Assembly (NCBI RefSeq): GCF_016865365.1
Contig: NZ_AP024469.1
Coordinates: forward strand, 310,001 to 374,000
Direction of reading: 5' to 3'
Source: Geobacter sp. SVR
Lineage (GTDB): Bacteria > Desulfobacterota > Desulfuromonadia > Geobacterales > Pseudopelobacteraceae
DNA length: 64,000 bases
The translations under genes and the position numbers were made by a program. The notes under the pieces were generated by a model that did no database searches, had not been told where the DNA came from, and saw nothing but the letters and a program-made list of their open reading frames with translations. Positions 27,726-35,374 of the stretch are shown here, one piece after another; within the stretch, counting starts at the first letter, position 1; each line of letters starts with the position of its first letter.

Positions 27726-28418
27726 ATGCCCGAAGATCACGCCAAATCTGACCCTGCCGTCGAACTTTTCGACCGGGATGGAGCATCCGCAGGAGCGCAG
27801 GCCAGAACGAAAGACCTGCTCGGCCTGCTGGCGGCCCGCACCTGCTGGATCTTCGATCTGGACGGCACCCTGACCATGCCGGTGCACGATTTCTCCCTGA
27901 TCCGCCTGGAGCTGGAGATCCCGGAGGGGGCTGACATCCTTGGCCACCTGGAGACGCTTTCGCCCCACCAGGCGGCCCTGCGCCGCGGGCGGCTGGACGC
28001 AATCGAACGGGATCTTGCCGAACGGGCCTTGGCAGCGCCCGGTATGACAGAATTGCTGGCCTTGCTGGATGGCCTGGACCTACCCCTGGGCATTTTGACC
28101 CGCAACAGCCGGGAGGTGGCATTGACGACCCTTGAGGCGATCGGCGCCCGGCGCTATTTTGAGGAGGGGCATGTGCTGGGACGCGACCAGGCGCCCCCCA
28201 AGCCGGACCCGGCCGGTATCCTGCACTTGCTCCAAGGGTGGGGGCTGGGAGCAGGCGGTGCCGCAATGGTGGGCGATTACTTGTTCGACCTGCAGGCGGG
28301 CCGGGCTGCAGGGGCGGTAACGGTCCATGTGGGGCGCCCGGATGGCCAGCGCTGGCCGGAGATGAGCGACGTGATCGTAGATGACCTGACCCAGCTGGTC
28401 GCGTTGTTGGGGTTCTGA
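27726..28418 (+). CDS. HAD-superfamily hydrolase (phosphoglycolate-phosphatase-like)
   Basis: The 230-residue protein has the four HAD motifs: DLDGTLTMP (nucleophile and general acid Asp), the Thr/Ser segment ILTRNSREV, Lys in PPKPDPAGI, and MVGDYLFDLQAG. A helical cap lies between motifs 1 and 2, as in subfamily I enzymes such as Gph. It would hydrolyse a phosphomonoester of unknown identity. ATG 27726 is preferred; a GTG at 27690 would add 12 residues. It is followed 44 bases later by the MoxR-type ATPase, so co-transcription is possible. Confidence 0.87.
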   Translation: MPEDHAKSDPAVELFDRDGASAGAQARTKDLLGLLAARTCWIFDLDGTLTMPVHDFSLIRLELEIPEGADILGHLETLSPHQAALRRGRLDAIERDLAERALAAPGMTELLALLDGLDLPLGILTRNSREVALTTLEAIGARRYFEEGHVLGRDQAPPKPDPAGILHLLQGWGLGAGGAAMVGDYLFDLQAGRAAGAVTVHVGRPDGQRWPEMSDVIVDDLTQLVALLGF

Positions 28419-28462
28419 ATAGCAAAAGACTGCCACGGTTCCGAACCGTGTGGGAGATATAT

Positions 28463-29524
28463 ATGAATGTCGAGCAGATGAAGCTGGTCATCAAGGAAAT
28501 TATCGCCAAGACCGATCTTACTCCCTGTGTGGTCGGTCACCGCGGGGTCGGCAAGACCGCCGGTATCATCCAGGCCTGCCGGGAGATTGACCGGCGTTAC
28601 GTGTCCCTGCGCCTGGGGCAGATGGAAGTGGGGGACCTGGTCGGTATTCCTTTCCGAGAGGGGGATGTGATGCACTGGTCGCGTCCTTCCTGGCTGCCGG
28701 GAGACGATGATCCGCCGACGCTGATCCATTGCGATGAGCTGAACCGAGCCCAGCAGGAGGACACGCTCCAGGCCATCTTTCAGTTCGTGGAGCCGCCGGC
28801 GGAAGGCATGTTGCGCAGCCTGCACACGCACCGCCTGTCGCGGCGCCATAAGGTGGTGGTCAGCATCAACCCGCCTGACGGCACCTACCAAGTGGCCACG
28901 CTGGACCGGGCGCTGGTCGACCGGATGGTGATGCTGTATGTCGAAAGCGACTACCACTGCTGGGCTCGTTATGCCGCCCAGCGGGAACTGGCCGCGGATG
29001 TGCGCCAGTTTCTGGCCGGCAACTCCGGCATGCTGGCCCGCCAAGGACTGCCGATGGATCTGCAGGTGGAGCCGACCGAACGGGGCTGGGAGATGGTCAG
29101 CACCTTGCGCAAGAGCTGCCGTTTTCCCGGCGATCTGGAGATGGAGGTCTATGCCGGCATCATCGGCAAGGAGGCGGCCATCATGTTCATGCGCTGGCTG
29201 GCCGACCGCGCCGGGCGCCCCCTGACTGCGGCGGAGGTGCTCAATGCCTGGCCCGAAGTGGCTGCCAGGGCCGAGAACCAGCGTGACGACGTCCAGGCCG
29301 CCACAATCAACGATCTGGTCGCTACCCTGCAGGTTTCCCCTGTGCTGACGCCGGAGCAGGAATCCCATCTGGTGGCCTACATCTCCGTCCTGCCGCGCGA
29401 CCTGCGCTTCAGCCTGGTCAAGTCGCTGCTCAAGATTCCCTCCGTTGCGCTGGCCCTGGCCCAGGACAAGTACGACAATGTCGTCTTCAATGCAATCCAG
29501 GCCATTTCTGCCGGGGCAGTCTAG
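28463..29524 (+). CDS. MoxR-type AAA+ ATPase
   Basis: The 353-residue protein has a P-loop GHRGVGKT (about residues 25-32) and Walker B LIHCDELNRA, followed by a sensor segment VSINPPDG and LDRALVDRM. These are signatures of MoxR/AAA_5 ATPases. Such ATPases work with VWA-domain partners to insert metals into, assemble or remodel protein complexes. The next gene encodes the expected VWA partner and begins three bases after this stop. GGGAG precedes the ATG at 28463. The client complex is unknown. The helical C-terminal third (from about residue 200) is not characteristic. Confidence 0.87.
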   Translation: MNVEQMKLVIKEIIAKTDLTPCVVGHRGVGKTAGIIQACREIDRRYVSLRLGQMEVGDLVGIPFREGDVMHWSRPSWLPGDDDPPTLIHCDELNRAQQEDTLQAIFQFVEPPAEGMLRSLHTHRLSRRHKVVVSINPPDGTYQVATLDRALVDRMVMLYVESDYHCWARYAAQRELAADVRQFLAGNSGMLARQGLPMDLQVEPTERGWEMVSTLRKSCRFPGDLEMEVYAGIIGKEAAIMFMRWLADRAGRPLTAAEVLNAWPEVAARAENQRDDVQAATINDLVATLQVSPVLTPEQESHLVAYISVLPRDLRFSLVKSLLKIPSVALALAQDKYDNVVFNAIQAISAGAV

Positions 29525-29527
29525 CCG

Positions 29528-30596
29528 GTGTCCGCGACGGATTACCTGGAAAAGGCTGTGGTGGGGCTCTTGCGGGAGCGCCCCTTCTACGGCCACTTCA
29601 TCCTCAACCTGCGCCGCGAAGTACGCAGCCTGGGAGGCCCGCCGGCCGGGGTCACCATTCGCGACGGCATCCCCTTCCTGGCCGTCGATCCGGCTCTCTT
29701 CAGTCTCTTGATGGCAATCGAGCAACGCGCGTTGCTGGAACACCTGGTCAAACATCTGCTGCATCTGCACATGGCGCGCCGCAAGGATCGCAACCGGCAT
29801 GACTGGGATGTCTGCTGCGATCTGGCCATCAATCCCGGCATAGCGGGAAGGCAGCGGCTACGGTAATGCCGACCGTTCCGAGCAGGGGAGCGCCGGCCGG
29901 GGAGAGCAGGCCCTGGCAGGAAAAAACCTGGATGACCATGCCCTGTGGAGCGAATGCGACAGCACCCCCTTCGCGCTTGCCGAAGAGATGGTCCGAAGCA
30001 TTACCCGCGAGAGTCTGCGCGGCAGCGACGGCGAAGCCCCGGCTGAGATCCGCGCGGTGGTCGATGGCCTGCTGCGGCCGAGCCCCATCCCCTGGCGTCA
30101 GGTTCTGCGCCAGTTCGTCGCTACCGCAGGCCGTACCGGTCGCACTGCCACCTGGATGCGCGAACACCGCCGTTTCGGCCACGATACCCCCGGCATCCGC
30201 AAACGGAAACGGCTCAATCTGCTGGTGGGGGTCGATGTCAGCGATTCCACCAATATCGTGGCGGTGCGCGAGGCCTTTGCCGCGGAACTGATGCAGGTTG
30301 CCCGGGGGCGCGACGCGGCCATTACCGTGCTGTACGCCAACAGCCGCATTCAGCATATCGAGAGCTTCAAGGGATCGGCCGGCGTCGTCCAGCGCTATGA
30401 CGGCGGCGGTTTCACCGATTTGCGGCCGGTTTTCGACTACGCCCGCACCATGCATCCTCTGCCGGCCGCGGTGATCTACCTGACCGACGGCATCGGACCG
30501 GCGCCGGAGCAGATGGAGTTTCCCACCTTGTGGGTGCTGACCGTGGAGGGGGGAAAACCGGTGCCATGGGGTCTGGAGCTGCGGCTCGACGTTTAA
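29528..30596 (+). pseudogene. VWA-like metallopeptidase-type partner of MoxR ATPase, single-base frameshift
   Basis: The N-terminal frame (GTG 29528) runs to TAA 29866 and ends ..HDWDVCCDLAINPGIAGRQRLR. It contains an HxxxH-rich helix (LLEHLVKHLLHLHMARR) like that of DUF2201 proteins. From 29844 the next frame is open without a stop (GYGNADRSEQGSAG .. LDDHALWSE) through a VWA domain with the DVSDST metal site to 30596. Removing one G from the GGG at 29845-29847 restores one 355-residue protein. It may be a true inactivation, a sequencing error or a phase-variable run. Start and stop otherwise fit the operon with the upstream ATPase. Confidence 0.8.
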
Positions 30597-30731
30597 AGGT
30601 TGTTGAAAAACGGGCATCTCGCCGCCGTCCTCGTCAGCCCCCTTGTGCGGCGTAGCGCTGCAACGCCTACGCGGGGCTTCCTGCGGTTGCGACGATCTGC
30701 CCATTTTTGAACAACCTGAGAATTTCAACAG
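30597..30731. repeat. MITE-like 135-bp element, copy 2
   Basis: The element begins AGGTTGTTGAAAAACG directly after the TAA of the VWA gene and ends GAATTTCAACAG, the same length as copy 1. Only a handful of bases differ from copy 1. On the minus strand it yields the same spurious N-terminus as copy 1 (MKFSGCSKMGRSS..). It lies between the VWA gene and the 138-residue unknown gene and could end or process the upstream transcript. Confidence 0.85.
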
Positions 30732-30754
30732 TTTATTAAAGGAATGAGAGCTTT

Positions 30755-31171
30755 ATGGATCAGACGTATAAACCGATGACGGCCGACTCGGTCGGCGATA
30801 TTCTGAAAGAAGCCGGGGCCGAGGTGCAGGTGCGTTCCGGTAGGAGCGAAAACTACAGCGCCCCGCGCGAATTTTCCTTCGAGGTCAAAGCGATCTTCCC
30901 CAACGGCATGGGGCTGCATGTCGTGGCGCGCCAGTTCAACTACCGCGATCCTTGGGAGGCGGTCGGCCGGGTCAATGACATGGTCGATGCGATGCTGCTG
31001 CGGGACGGGGCATTGTCGTCGCTCCCTAAGGGCTTTTCCTGGTTTCAGGGTATCGAGGAAGAGTGCGGGCTGGATGAGGAACGGCTGCGGGAGGTGGTGG
31101 CCTGCATAGCCGGCGTCAATCCCAAGCTGTATCTGCTGCAGGAAATGACCGGCGACCTGGCGGGCAGCTGA
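30755..31171 (+). CDS. Small cytoplasmic protein of unknown function
   Basis: The 138-residue soluble protein starts at an ATG with AAGGAATGAGAG upstream. It contains a beta-rich middle (EFSFEVKAIFPNGMGLHVVARQF) and an acidic helical C-terminus. No known motif is visible. It is on the same strand as the HAD-MoxR-VWA genes but is separated by the repeat element, so membership of that operon is uncertain. Confidence 0.65.
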   Translation: MDQTYKPMTADSVGDILKEAGAEVQVRSGRSENYSAPREFSFEVKAIFPNGMGLHVVARQFNYRDPWEAVGRVNDMVDAMLLRDGALSSLPKGFSWFQGIEEECGLDEERLREVVACIAGVNPKLYLLQEMTGDLAGS

Positions 31172-31299
31172 ATGGACGATTGTAGAGCTGCCGCTTCTCA
31201 AAGGGCCCTGGCCGGGGAAAGGAGAGCAACCTGCTCTCGACATCGTATACGGATTAGGGTATGTTTCTCCCGCCCAATCCATTTTCAAGGGATGATTCC

Positions 31300-32211
31300 A
31301 TGAACGATACCGTCAAAGAGATCAAAAACCTTCTCAAACAGCACAAGGCCGTGCTGCTGGCCCACAACTACATGCGCGACGAAGTGCAGGAGATCGCCGA
31401 CATCACTGGCGATTCGCTGGCTCTTTCCATGGAAGCGGCCAAGACCGACGCGGAGGTGATCGTCTTCTGCGGCGTGCATTTTATGGCCGAGTCGGCCGCC
31501 ATCCTTTCTCCCGACAAGAAGGTGCTGCTGCCGCGGCCGGATGCGGGCTGCCCGATGGCGGACATGGTTACGCCCGAGGGGCTGGAGGAGCTCAAACGCC
31601 GGCATCCCGGCGTGCCGGTAGTGACCTACGTCAACTCCTCGGCCGAGGTCAAGGCCCACTCCGACATCTGCTGTACCTCGGCCAATGCGCTGAAAGTGGT
31701 CAAGTCGTTGCCCGAGGAGGAGCTGATCTTCGTGCCCGACCGTAACCTCGGGCGGTATGTGGCCCGCTTCGTGCCGGAGAAGCGCTTCATCTTCTGGGAG
31801 GGCTATTGCCCGACTCACGAGCGCATGACCGTGGAGGCGGTGCTGCGGAAGAAGGCCGAACATCCCGACGCCCTGTTCATCTGCCACCCCGAATGCGCGC
31901 CGGAGGTGACCGCCCTGGCCGATCATGCCTGCTCCACCAGCGGCATGTACAACTATTGCCGCACCAGCCCGGCCAAAAAGTTCATCATCGGCACCGAGGC
32001 GGGTATCCTCTACAAGCTGCGCCTGGAAAATCCGGACAAGGAGTTCATCCTGGCCTCCCCGGCCCTGCTCTGTCCCAACATGAAACTGACCTCCCTGGAA
32101 GACGTGCTGCATGCGCTGCAGACCCTGTCGCCGGTGGTCAGCGTGCCGGAGGATATCCGCCTGAGGGCCAGGCAGGCTCTGGATCGAATGCTGGCGGTGC
32201 CGCGGGATTGA
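31300..32211 (+). CDS. nadA: Quinolinate synthase A
   Basis: NadA condenses iminoaspartate with dihydroxyacetone phosphate to quinolinate using a [4Fe-4S] cluster, in de novo NAD synthesis. The 303-residue length is that of the short NadA type. The three expected cluster Cys occur in [19 protein letters not shown] and [36 protein letters not shown] and [11 protein letters not shown] are also characteristic. ATG 31300 has AAGGGATG upstream; an earlier in-frame ATG (31261) lacks one. nadB and nadC are not adjacent. Confidence 0.96.
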   Translation: MNDTVKEIKNLLKQHKAVLLAHNYMRDEVQEIADITGDSLALSMEAAKTDAEVIVFCGVHFMAESAAILSPDKKVLLPRPDAGCPMADMVTPEGLEELKRRHPGVPVVTYVNSSAEVKAHSDICCTSANALKVVKSLPEEELIFVPDRNLGRYVARFVPEKRFIFWEGYCPTHERMTVEAVLRKKAEHPDALFICHPECAPEVTALADHACSTSGMYNYCRTSPAKKFIIGTEAGILYKLRLENPDKEFILASPALLCPNMKLTSLEDVLHALQTLSPVVSVPEDIRLRARQALDRMLAVPRD

Positions 32212-32235
32212 TCCGCAGCTGTCCCGGCTGGCTTT

Positions 32236-32276
32236 CCCCTGCTCCGGTTCGCTCGCCGGGCAGGGGAATTTTATTT
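32236..32276 (+). terminator. Terminator of nadA
   Basis: CCCCTGC (32236-32242) and GCAGGGG (32260-32266) with an inner CCGG/CCGG pair form a stem, followed by AATTTTATTTC. It is 25 bases after the nadA stop. Confidence 0.8.
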
Positions 32277-32341
32277 CGCTCTGTCCGCGTCGGTTCCGGC
32301 CGGCGCATTACCCACCTTTTCGGAAAGAAGGAGGAGTTTCT

Positions 32342-32884
32342 ATGGCCCCGACATTGATCATCATCGACATCCAGAACGACTACTTCAGCGGTGGCAGCAT
32401 GGAACTGAGCGGCAGCGCCCCGGCCGCCGCCAACGCCGCCAGAATCCTGGGGCGCTTCCGCGAGCAGGGATGGCCGCTGGTGCACATCCAGCACTTGGCA
32501 GCGCGTCCGGGAGCGACCTTCTTCCTAAAGGGCACGCCGGGGGCGGAGATCCATCCCACGGTTGCGCCGCTGGCCGGGGAAACGGTGCTGCAGAAGCATT
32601 TTCCCAACAGCTTCCGCGACACGGGATTGCTTGAGTTCCTCAAGGGCGCCGGGGTAACGGACCTGGTGATCTGCGGCATGATGACCAACATGTGCGTGGA
32701 TGCCACGGTCAGGGCCGCTTTTGATCTGGGGTTCACCTGCACCGTGATCCATGACGCCTGTGCCGCCCGCGATCTGGCCTTCGGCGGAGAGACGGTCCCG
32801 GCCCGCCAGGTGCACGGCGCCTTTCTGGCCGCCTTGGGGGCGGTCTACGCAAACGTCATTTCAACCGAGGAGTATCTGGCCTGA
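32342..32884 (+). CDS. Isochorismatase-family cysteine hydrolase
   Basis: The 180-residue protein has the catalytic triad of this family: Asp9 in IIDIQNDYF, Lys in LQKHFPNSF and Cys in MMTNMCVDATVRAA. Family members include nicotinamidase, isochorismatase, N-carbamoylsarcosine amidase and many unassigned enzymes. The metal-binding DxH set of nicotinamidase is not evident, so the substrate is open. The nadA neighbour makes an NAD-related amide possible but a terminator separates them. AAGGAGGAG lies before the ATG. Confidence 0.87.
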   Translation: MAPTLIIIDIQNDYFSGGSMELSGSAPAAANAARILGRFREQGWPLVHIQHLAARPGATFFLKGTPGAEIHPTVAPLAGETVLQKHFPNSFRDTGLLEFLKGAGVTDLVICGMMTNMCVDATVRAAFDLGFTCTVIHDACAARDLAFGGETVPARQVHGAFLAALGAVYANVISTEEYLA

Positions 32885-32912
32885 GGCGGGCATTCCTCCT
32901 CGGTGCCCGGGC

Positions 32913-32971
32913 TACTTTTACAAAAGTATTACAAAGAGCCTCCTGAACTGCTGCTATATTTGCAGCAGTTC
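32913..32971 (+). promoter_or_regulatory. Two palindromes upstream of the nitronate-monooxygenase-like gene
   Basis: TACTTTT-AC-AAAAGTA (32913-32928) and GAACTGCTGC-TATATTT-GCAGCAGTTC (32945-32971) are perfect inverted repeats in the 112-base gap. The loop of the second holds a TATATT that could be a -10. They may be an operator pair, or the second may be a weak terminator for the upstream gene (only ATTTC follows). Confidence 0.45.
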
Positions 32972-32996
32972 ATTTCATGTACGGCACGAGGAAGCG

Positions 32997-34055
32997 ATGA
33001 CGCAGCCTTTACGGATTGGAAAGTATACTGCCCGCTTCCCCCTGATTCAGGGGGGTATGGGCGTGCGGGTCTCTGCCGGGCGCCTGGCGGGCCATGTTGC
33101 CAAATGCGGGGGAATCGGACTGGTTGCCGCCGCCGGCATCGCTCTGAACAGCCGCTTCTATAACGGCAGGAACTATTTCCAGGCCGATAGCGAAGCCTTC
33201 AAGGAAGAGCTGCGCAAAGCCTATGAAATCGCCCCGGAAGGCATCATCGGCGTCAATGTGATGGTGGCGCTGTCCGATTTCGAGGAATTGGTCAAGGCGG
33301 CCGTCGAGGGGGGAGCCAAGGTGATCGTCTGCGGTGCCGGCCTGCCGATGAGCCTGCCGGAATTGACCCTGGACCATCCCGAAGTGGCCCTGGTGCCGAT
33401 CGTTTCCTCCCTGCGGGCGGCCCAGTTGATTGCCCGCAAGTGGCTTAAATCGTATGACCGCTTGCCCGACGCGGTGGTGGTGGAAGACCCGGATACGGCC
33501 GGCGGCCACCTGGGCGAGAAAATAGAAAACATCGGCACCGGTGAGTACGACCAGTACGGCACTGTCCGCCAGGTCAAGGAGTTCTTCCGCAGCGAGTACG
33601 GTACCGATGTACCGGTCATTGCCGCCGGCGGCATATGGGACCGCGCCGATGTGGAGCATGCCCTGGCCGAAGGGGCCGACGGCGTGCAGATGGCCAGCCG
33701 TTTCGTCTGTACCGAGGAGTGCGACGCCGAGGAGGCCTTCAAGCAAAAGTACCTGGAGTGCCGCCAGGAGGACATCGGCCTGATCATGAGCCCGGCCGGA
33801 CTGCCGGGGCGGGCGATCCTCAGCAACAAGGACAACATCCGCCAGCACGACCTGGATTACGATATCGCCTGCAGCATGGGTTGCCTTAAAAAGTGCACCT
33901 ACAAGGAGACCGGCGAACGTTTCTGTATCGTGACCGCCCTGGACCGCGCCCAGCGAGGAGACGTAGAAACCGGTCTGGTCTTTTGCGGCACCAACGCCTG
34001 GAAGGCGGACCGGATTACCACGGTGCAGGCCATCTTCGACGAACTGTTCGGATAA
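32997..34055 (+). CDS. Nitronate monooxygenase / 2-nitropropane dioxygenase-family flavoprotein
   Basis: The 352-residue TIM-barrel protein binds FMN. It shows FPLIQGGMGVRVSAGRLA at the N-terminus, VVVEDPDTAGGHLG (catalytic His region), PVIAAGGIWDRADVEHAL and GADGVQMASRFVCTEEC. These are shared by nitronate monooxygenases and the FabK enoyl-ACP reductases. A Cys-rich C-terminus (MGCLKKCTYKETGERFC) is distinctive. ATG 32997 has GAGGAAG upstream; the longer in-frame reading to 32751 overlaps the upstream gene and was rejected. Whether it detoxifies nitronates or acts in fatty-acid metabolism cannot be told. Confidence 0.87.
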   Translation: MTQPLRIGKYTARFPLIQGGMGVRVSAGRLAGHVAKCGGIGLVAAAGIALNSRFYNGRNYFQADSEAFKEELRKAYEIAPEGIIGVNVMVALSDFEELVKAAVEGGAKVIVCGAGLPMSLPELTLDHPEVALVPIVSSLRAAQLIARKWLKSYDRLPDAVVVEDPDTAGGHLGEKIENIGTGEYDQYGTVRQVKEFFRSEYGTDVPVIAAGGIWDRADVEHALAEGADGVQMASRFVCTEECDAEEAFKQKYLECRQEDIGLIMSPAGLPGRAILSNKDNIRQHDLDYDIACSMGCLKKCTYKETGERFCIVTALDRAQRGDVETGLVFCGTNAWKADRITTVQAIFDELFG

Positions 34056-34097
34056 GGCGTTCATCGACAGCAGAGAGATTCCTTCCAAATTTTACAG

Positions 34098-34127
34098 GGC
34101 CAGGCGCTTATCCCGCCCGGCCTTTTT
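34098..34127 (+). terminator. Terminator of the nitronate-monooxygenase-like gene
   Basis: GGCCAGGCG (34098-34106) and CGCCCGGCC (34114-34122), with one mismatch, are followed by TTTTT. A second perfect hairpin, CATTCCGGCA-TTCATT-TGCCGGAATG (34128-34153), follows directly. Confidence 0.85.
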
Positions 34128-34167
34128 CATTCCGGCATTCATTTGCCGGAATGCTCCATTAAGATTG

Positions 34168-34196
34168 TTTTCAATACCGCTCTCCGGTGCTATAAG
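34168..34196 (+). promoter_or_regulatory. Probable promoter of the second RND operon
   Basis: TTTTCA (34168-34173), a 17-base spacer and TATAAG (34191-34196) lie about 50 bases before the adaptor start. The -10 is strong and the -35 moderate. Confidence 0.5.
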
Positions 34197-34244
34197 ATAG
34201 CGGTACATCACCTCGGTTCGTCAACCAGCGGAGTCCTCACGATC

Positions 34245-35369
34245 ATGAAGAAGAAGCGCATCCTGTTCATCGTCCTCGGCCTGCTCGTCCTGATCGGCCT
34301 GCTTGCCGGGGTCAAGGCCCTGCAGATATTTGCCATGATCGATCATGGCAAAAAATACGTTCCCCCTCCCGAAGCGGTTACCACCATGCAGGTCAAGAGC
34401 GATTCGTGGGAGAATAATCTGAATGCGGTCGGGTCGCTCACAGCCGTTCAGGGGGTTTCAGTGTCGGCAGAACTGGCGGGCAAGGTGTCCAGGATCGCCT
34501 TTGAACCGGGCACCTCCATCAAAAAGGGAGACCTGCTGCTGCAGCAGGATACCAGCTTCGAGGAGGCCCAACTTCCCGGCGCAGTAGCCCAGGCCGGGCT
34601 TGGCCGCAGCAACCTGAAACGTGCTGAACAGCTCCTCTCCGACGGAATCATCTCACAGGCCGACTACGATACCGCGGCTGCCGCGTACCGCCAGAATCAG
34701 GCCCAGGTCGATGCGATCCGGGCCACCATCGCCAAAAAGACCATCCGCGCCCCCTTTTCCGGGCAGCTCGGTATTCGCCTGGTCAACCTGGGACAGTCCC
34801 TGCGCGAGGGGGATCCCATCGTTACCCTGCAGACGCTCGATCCGATCTTCGTCGACTTCACGCTTCCCCAGCAGCAGACTGGCCAATTGCGTACCGGCTT
34901 GCCGGTACGGGTGACCGGCGATCCCGTTCCGGGGGAGTCGATCCGGGGACGCATCACCACCGTGAATCCCCTGGTGGAGTCGGATACCCGTTCGCTCAAG
35001 CTGCAGGCCACCCTGGCCAATCCTTCCGGCAGACTGCGCCCCGGCATGTTCGTCAACGTGGGGGTGGAATTGCCCGGCCGGCAGCAGGTGCTGGTCATTC
35101 CGGCAACGGCGGTGCTGTACGCTCCCTACAGCGATTCGGTCTTTGTGGTCGAGCAGCCGCAGGACCCCAAAAAAGGGACGACGGTACGCCAGCAATTCGT
35201 GCGCCTGGGCGAGAAACGGGGTGATTTCGTTGCGGTCACCACCGGACTCAAGGGTGGAGAAACAGTGGTCAGCTCCGGGGTCTTCAAGCTGCGCAACGGC
35301 CAGACCGTGGCGGTTGACAACAAGCTGGCGCCCCAGTTCCAGTACGCGCCAAAACCGGAGAACAACTGA
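34245..35369 (+). CDS. RND efflux periplasmic adaptor subunit (second system)
   Basis: The 374-residue HlyD-family adaptor has a short cytoplasmic MKKKR, a membrane anchor (about residues 5-26), and the paired lipoyl half-motifs GKVSRIAFEPGTSIKKGDLLLQQD and IRAPFSGQLGIRLVNLGQ around a short helical hairpin. The beta-barrel region (FVDFTLPQQQ) and a C-terminal membrane-proximal domain follow. ATG 34245 is chosen because GGAG precedes it and the membrane anchor starts at once. The pump gene begins five bases after its stop. Confidence 0.92.
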   Translation: MKKKRILFIVLGLLVLIGLLAGVKALQIFAMIDHGKKYVPPPEAVTTMQVKSDSWENNLNAVGSLTAVQGVSVSAELAGKVSRIAFEPGTSIKKGDLLLQQDTSFEEAQLPGAVAQAGLGRSNLKRAEQLLSDGIISQADYDTAAAAYRQNQAQVDAIRATIAKKTIRAPFSGQLGIRLVNLGQSLREGDPIVTLQTLDPIFVDFTLPQQQTGQLRTGLPVRVTGDPVPGESIRGRITTVNPLVESDTRSLKLQATLANPSGRLRPGMFVNVGVELPGRQQVLVIPATAVLYAPYSDSVFVVEQPQDPKKGTTVRQQFVRLGEKRGDFVAVTTGLKGGETVVSSGVFKLRNGQTVAVDNKLAPQFQYAPKPENN

Positions 35370-35374
35370 GCGGC

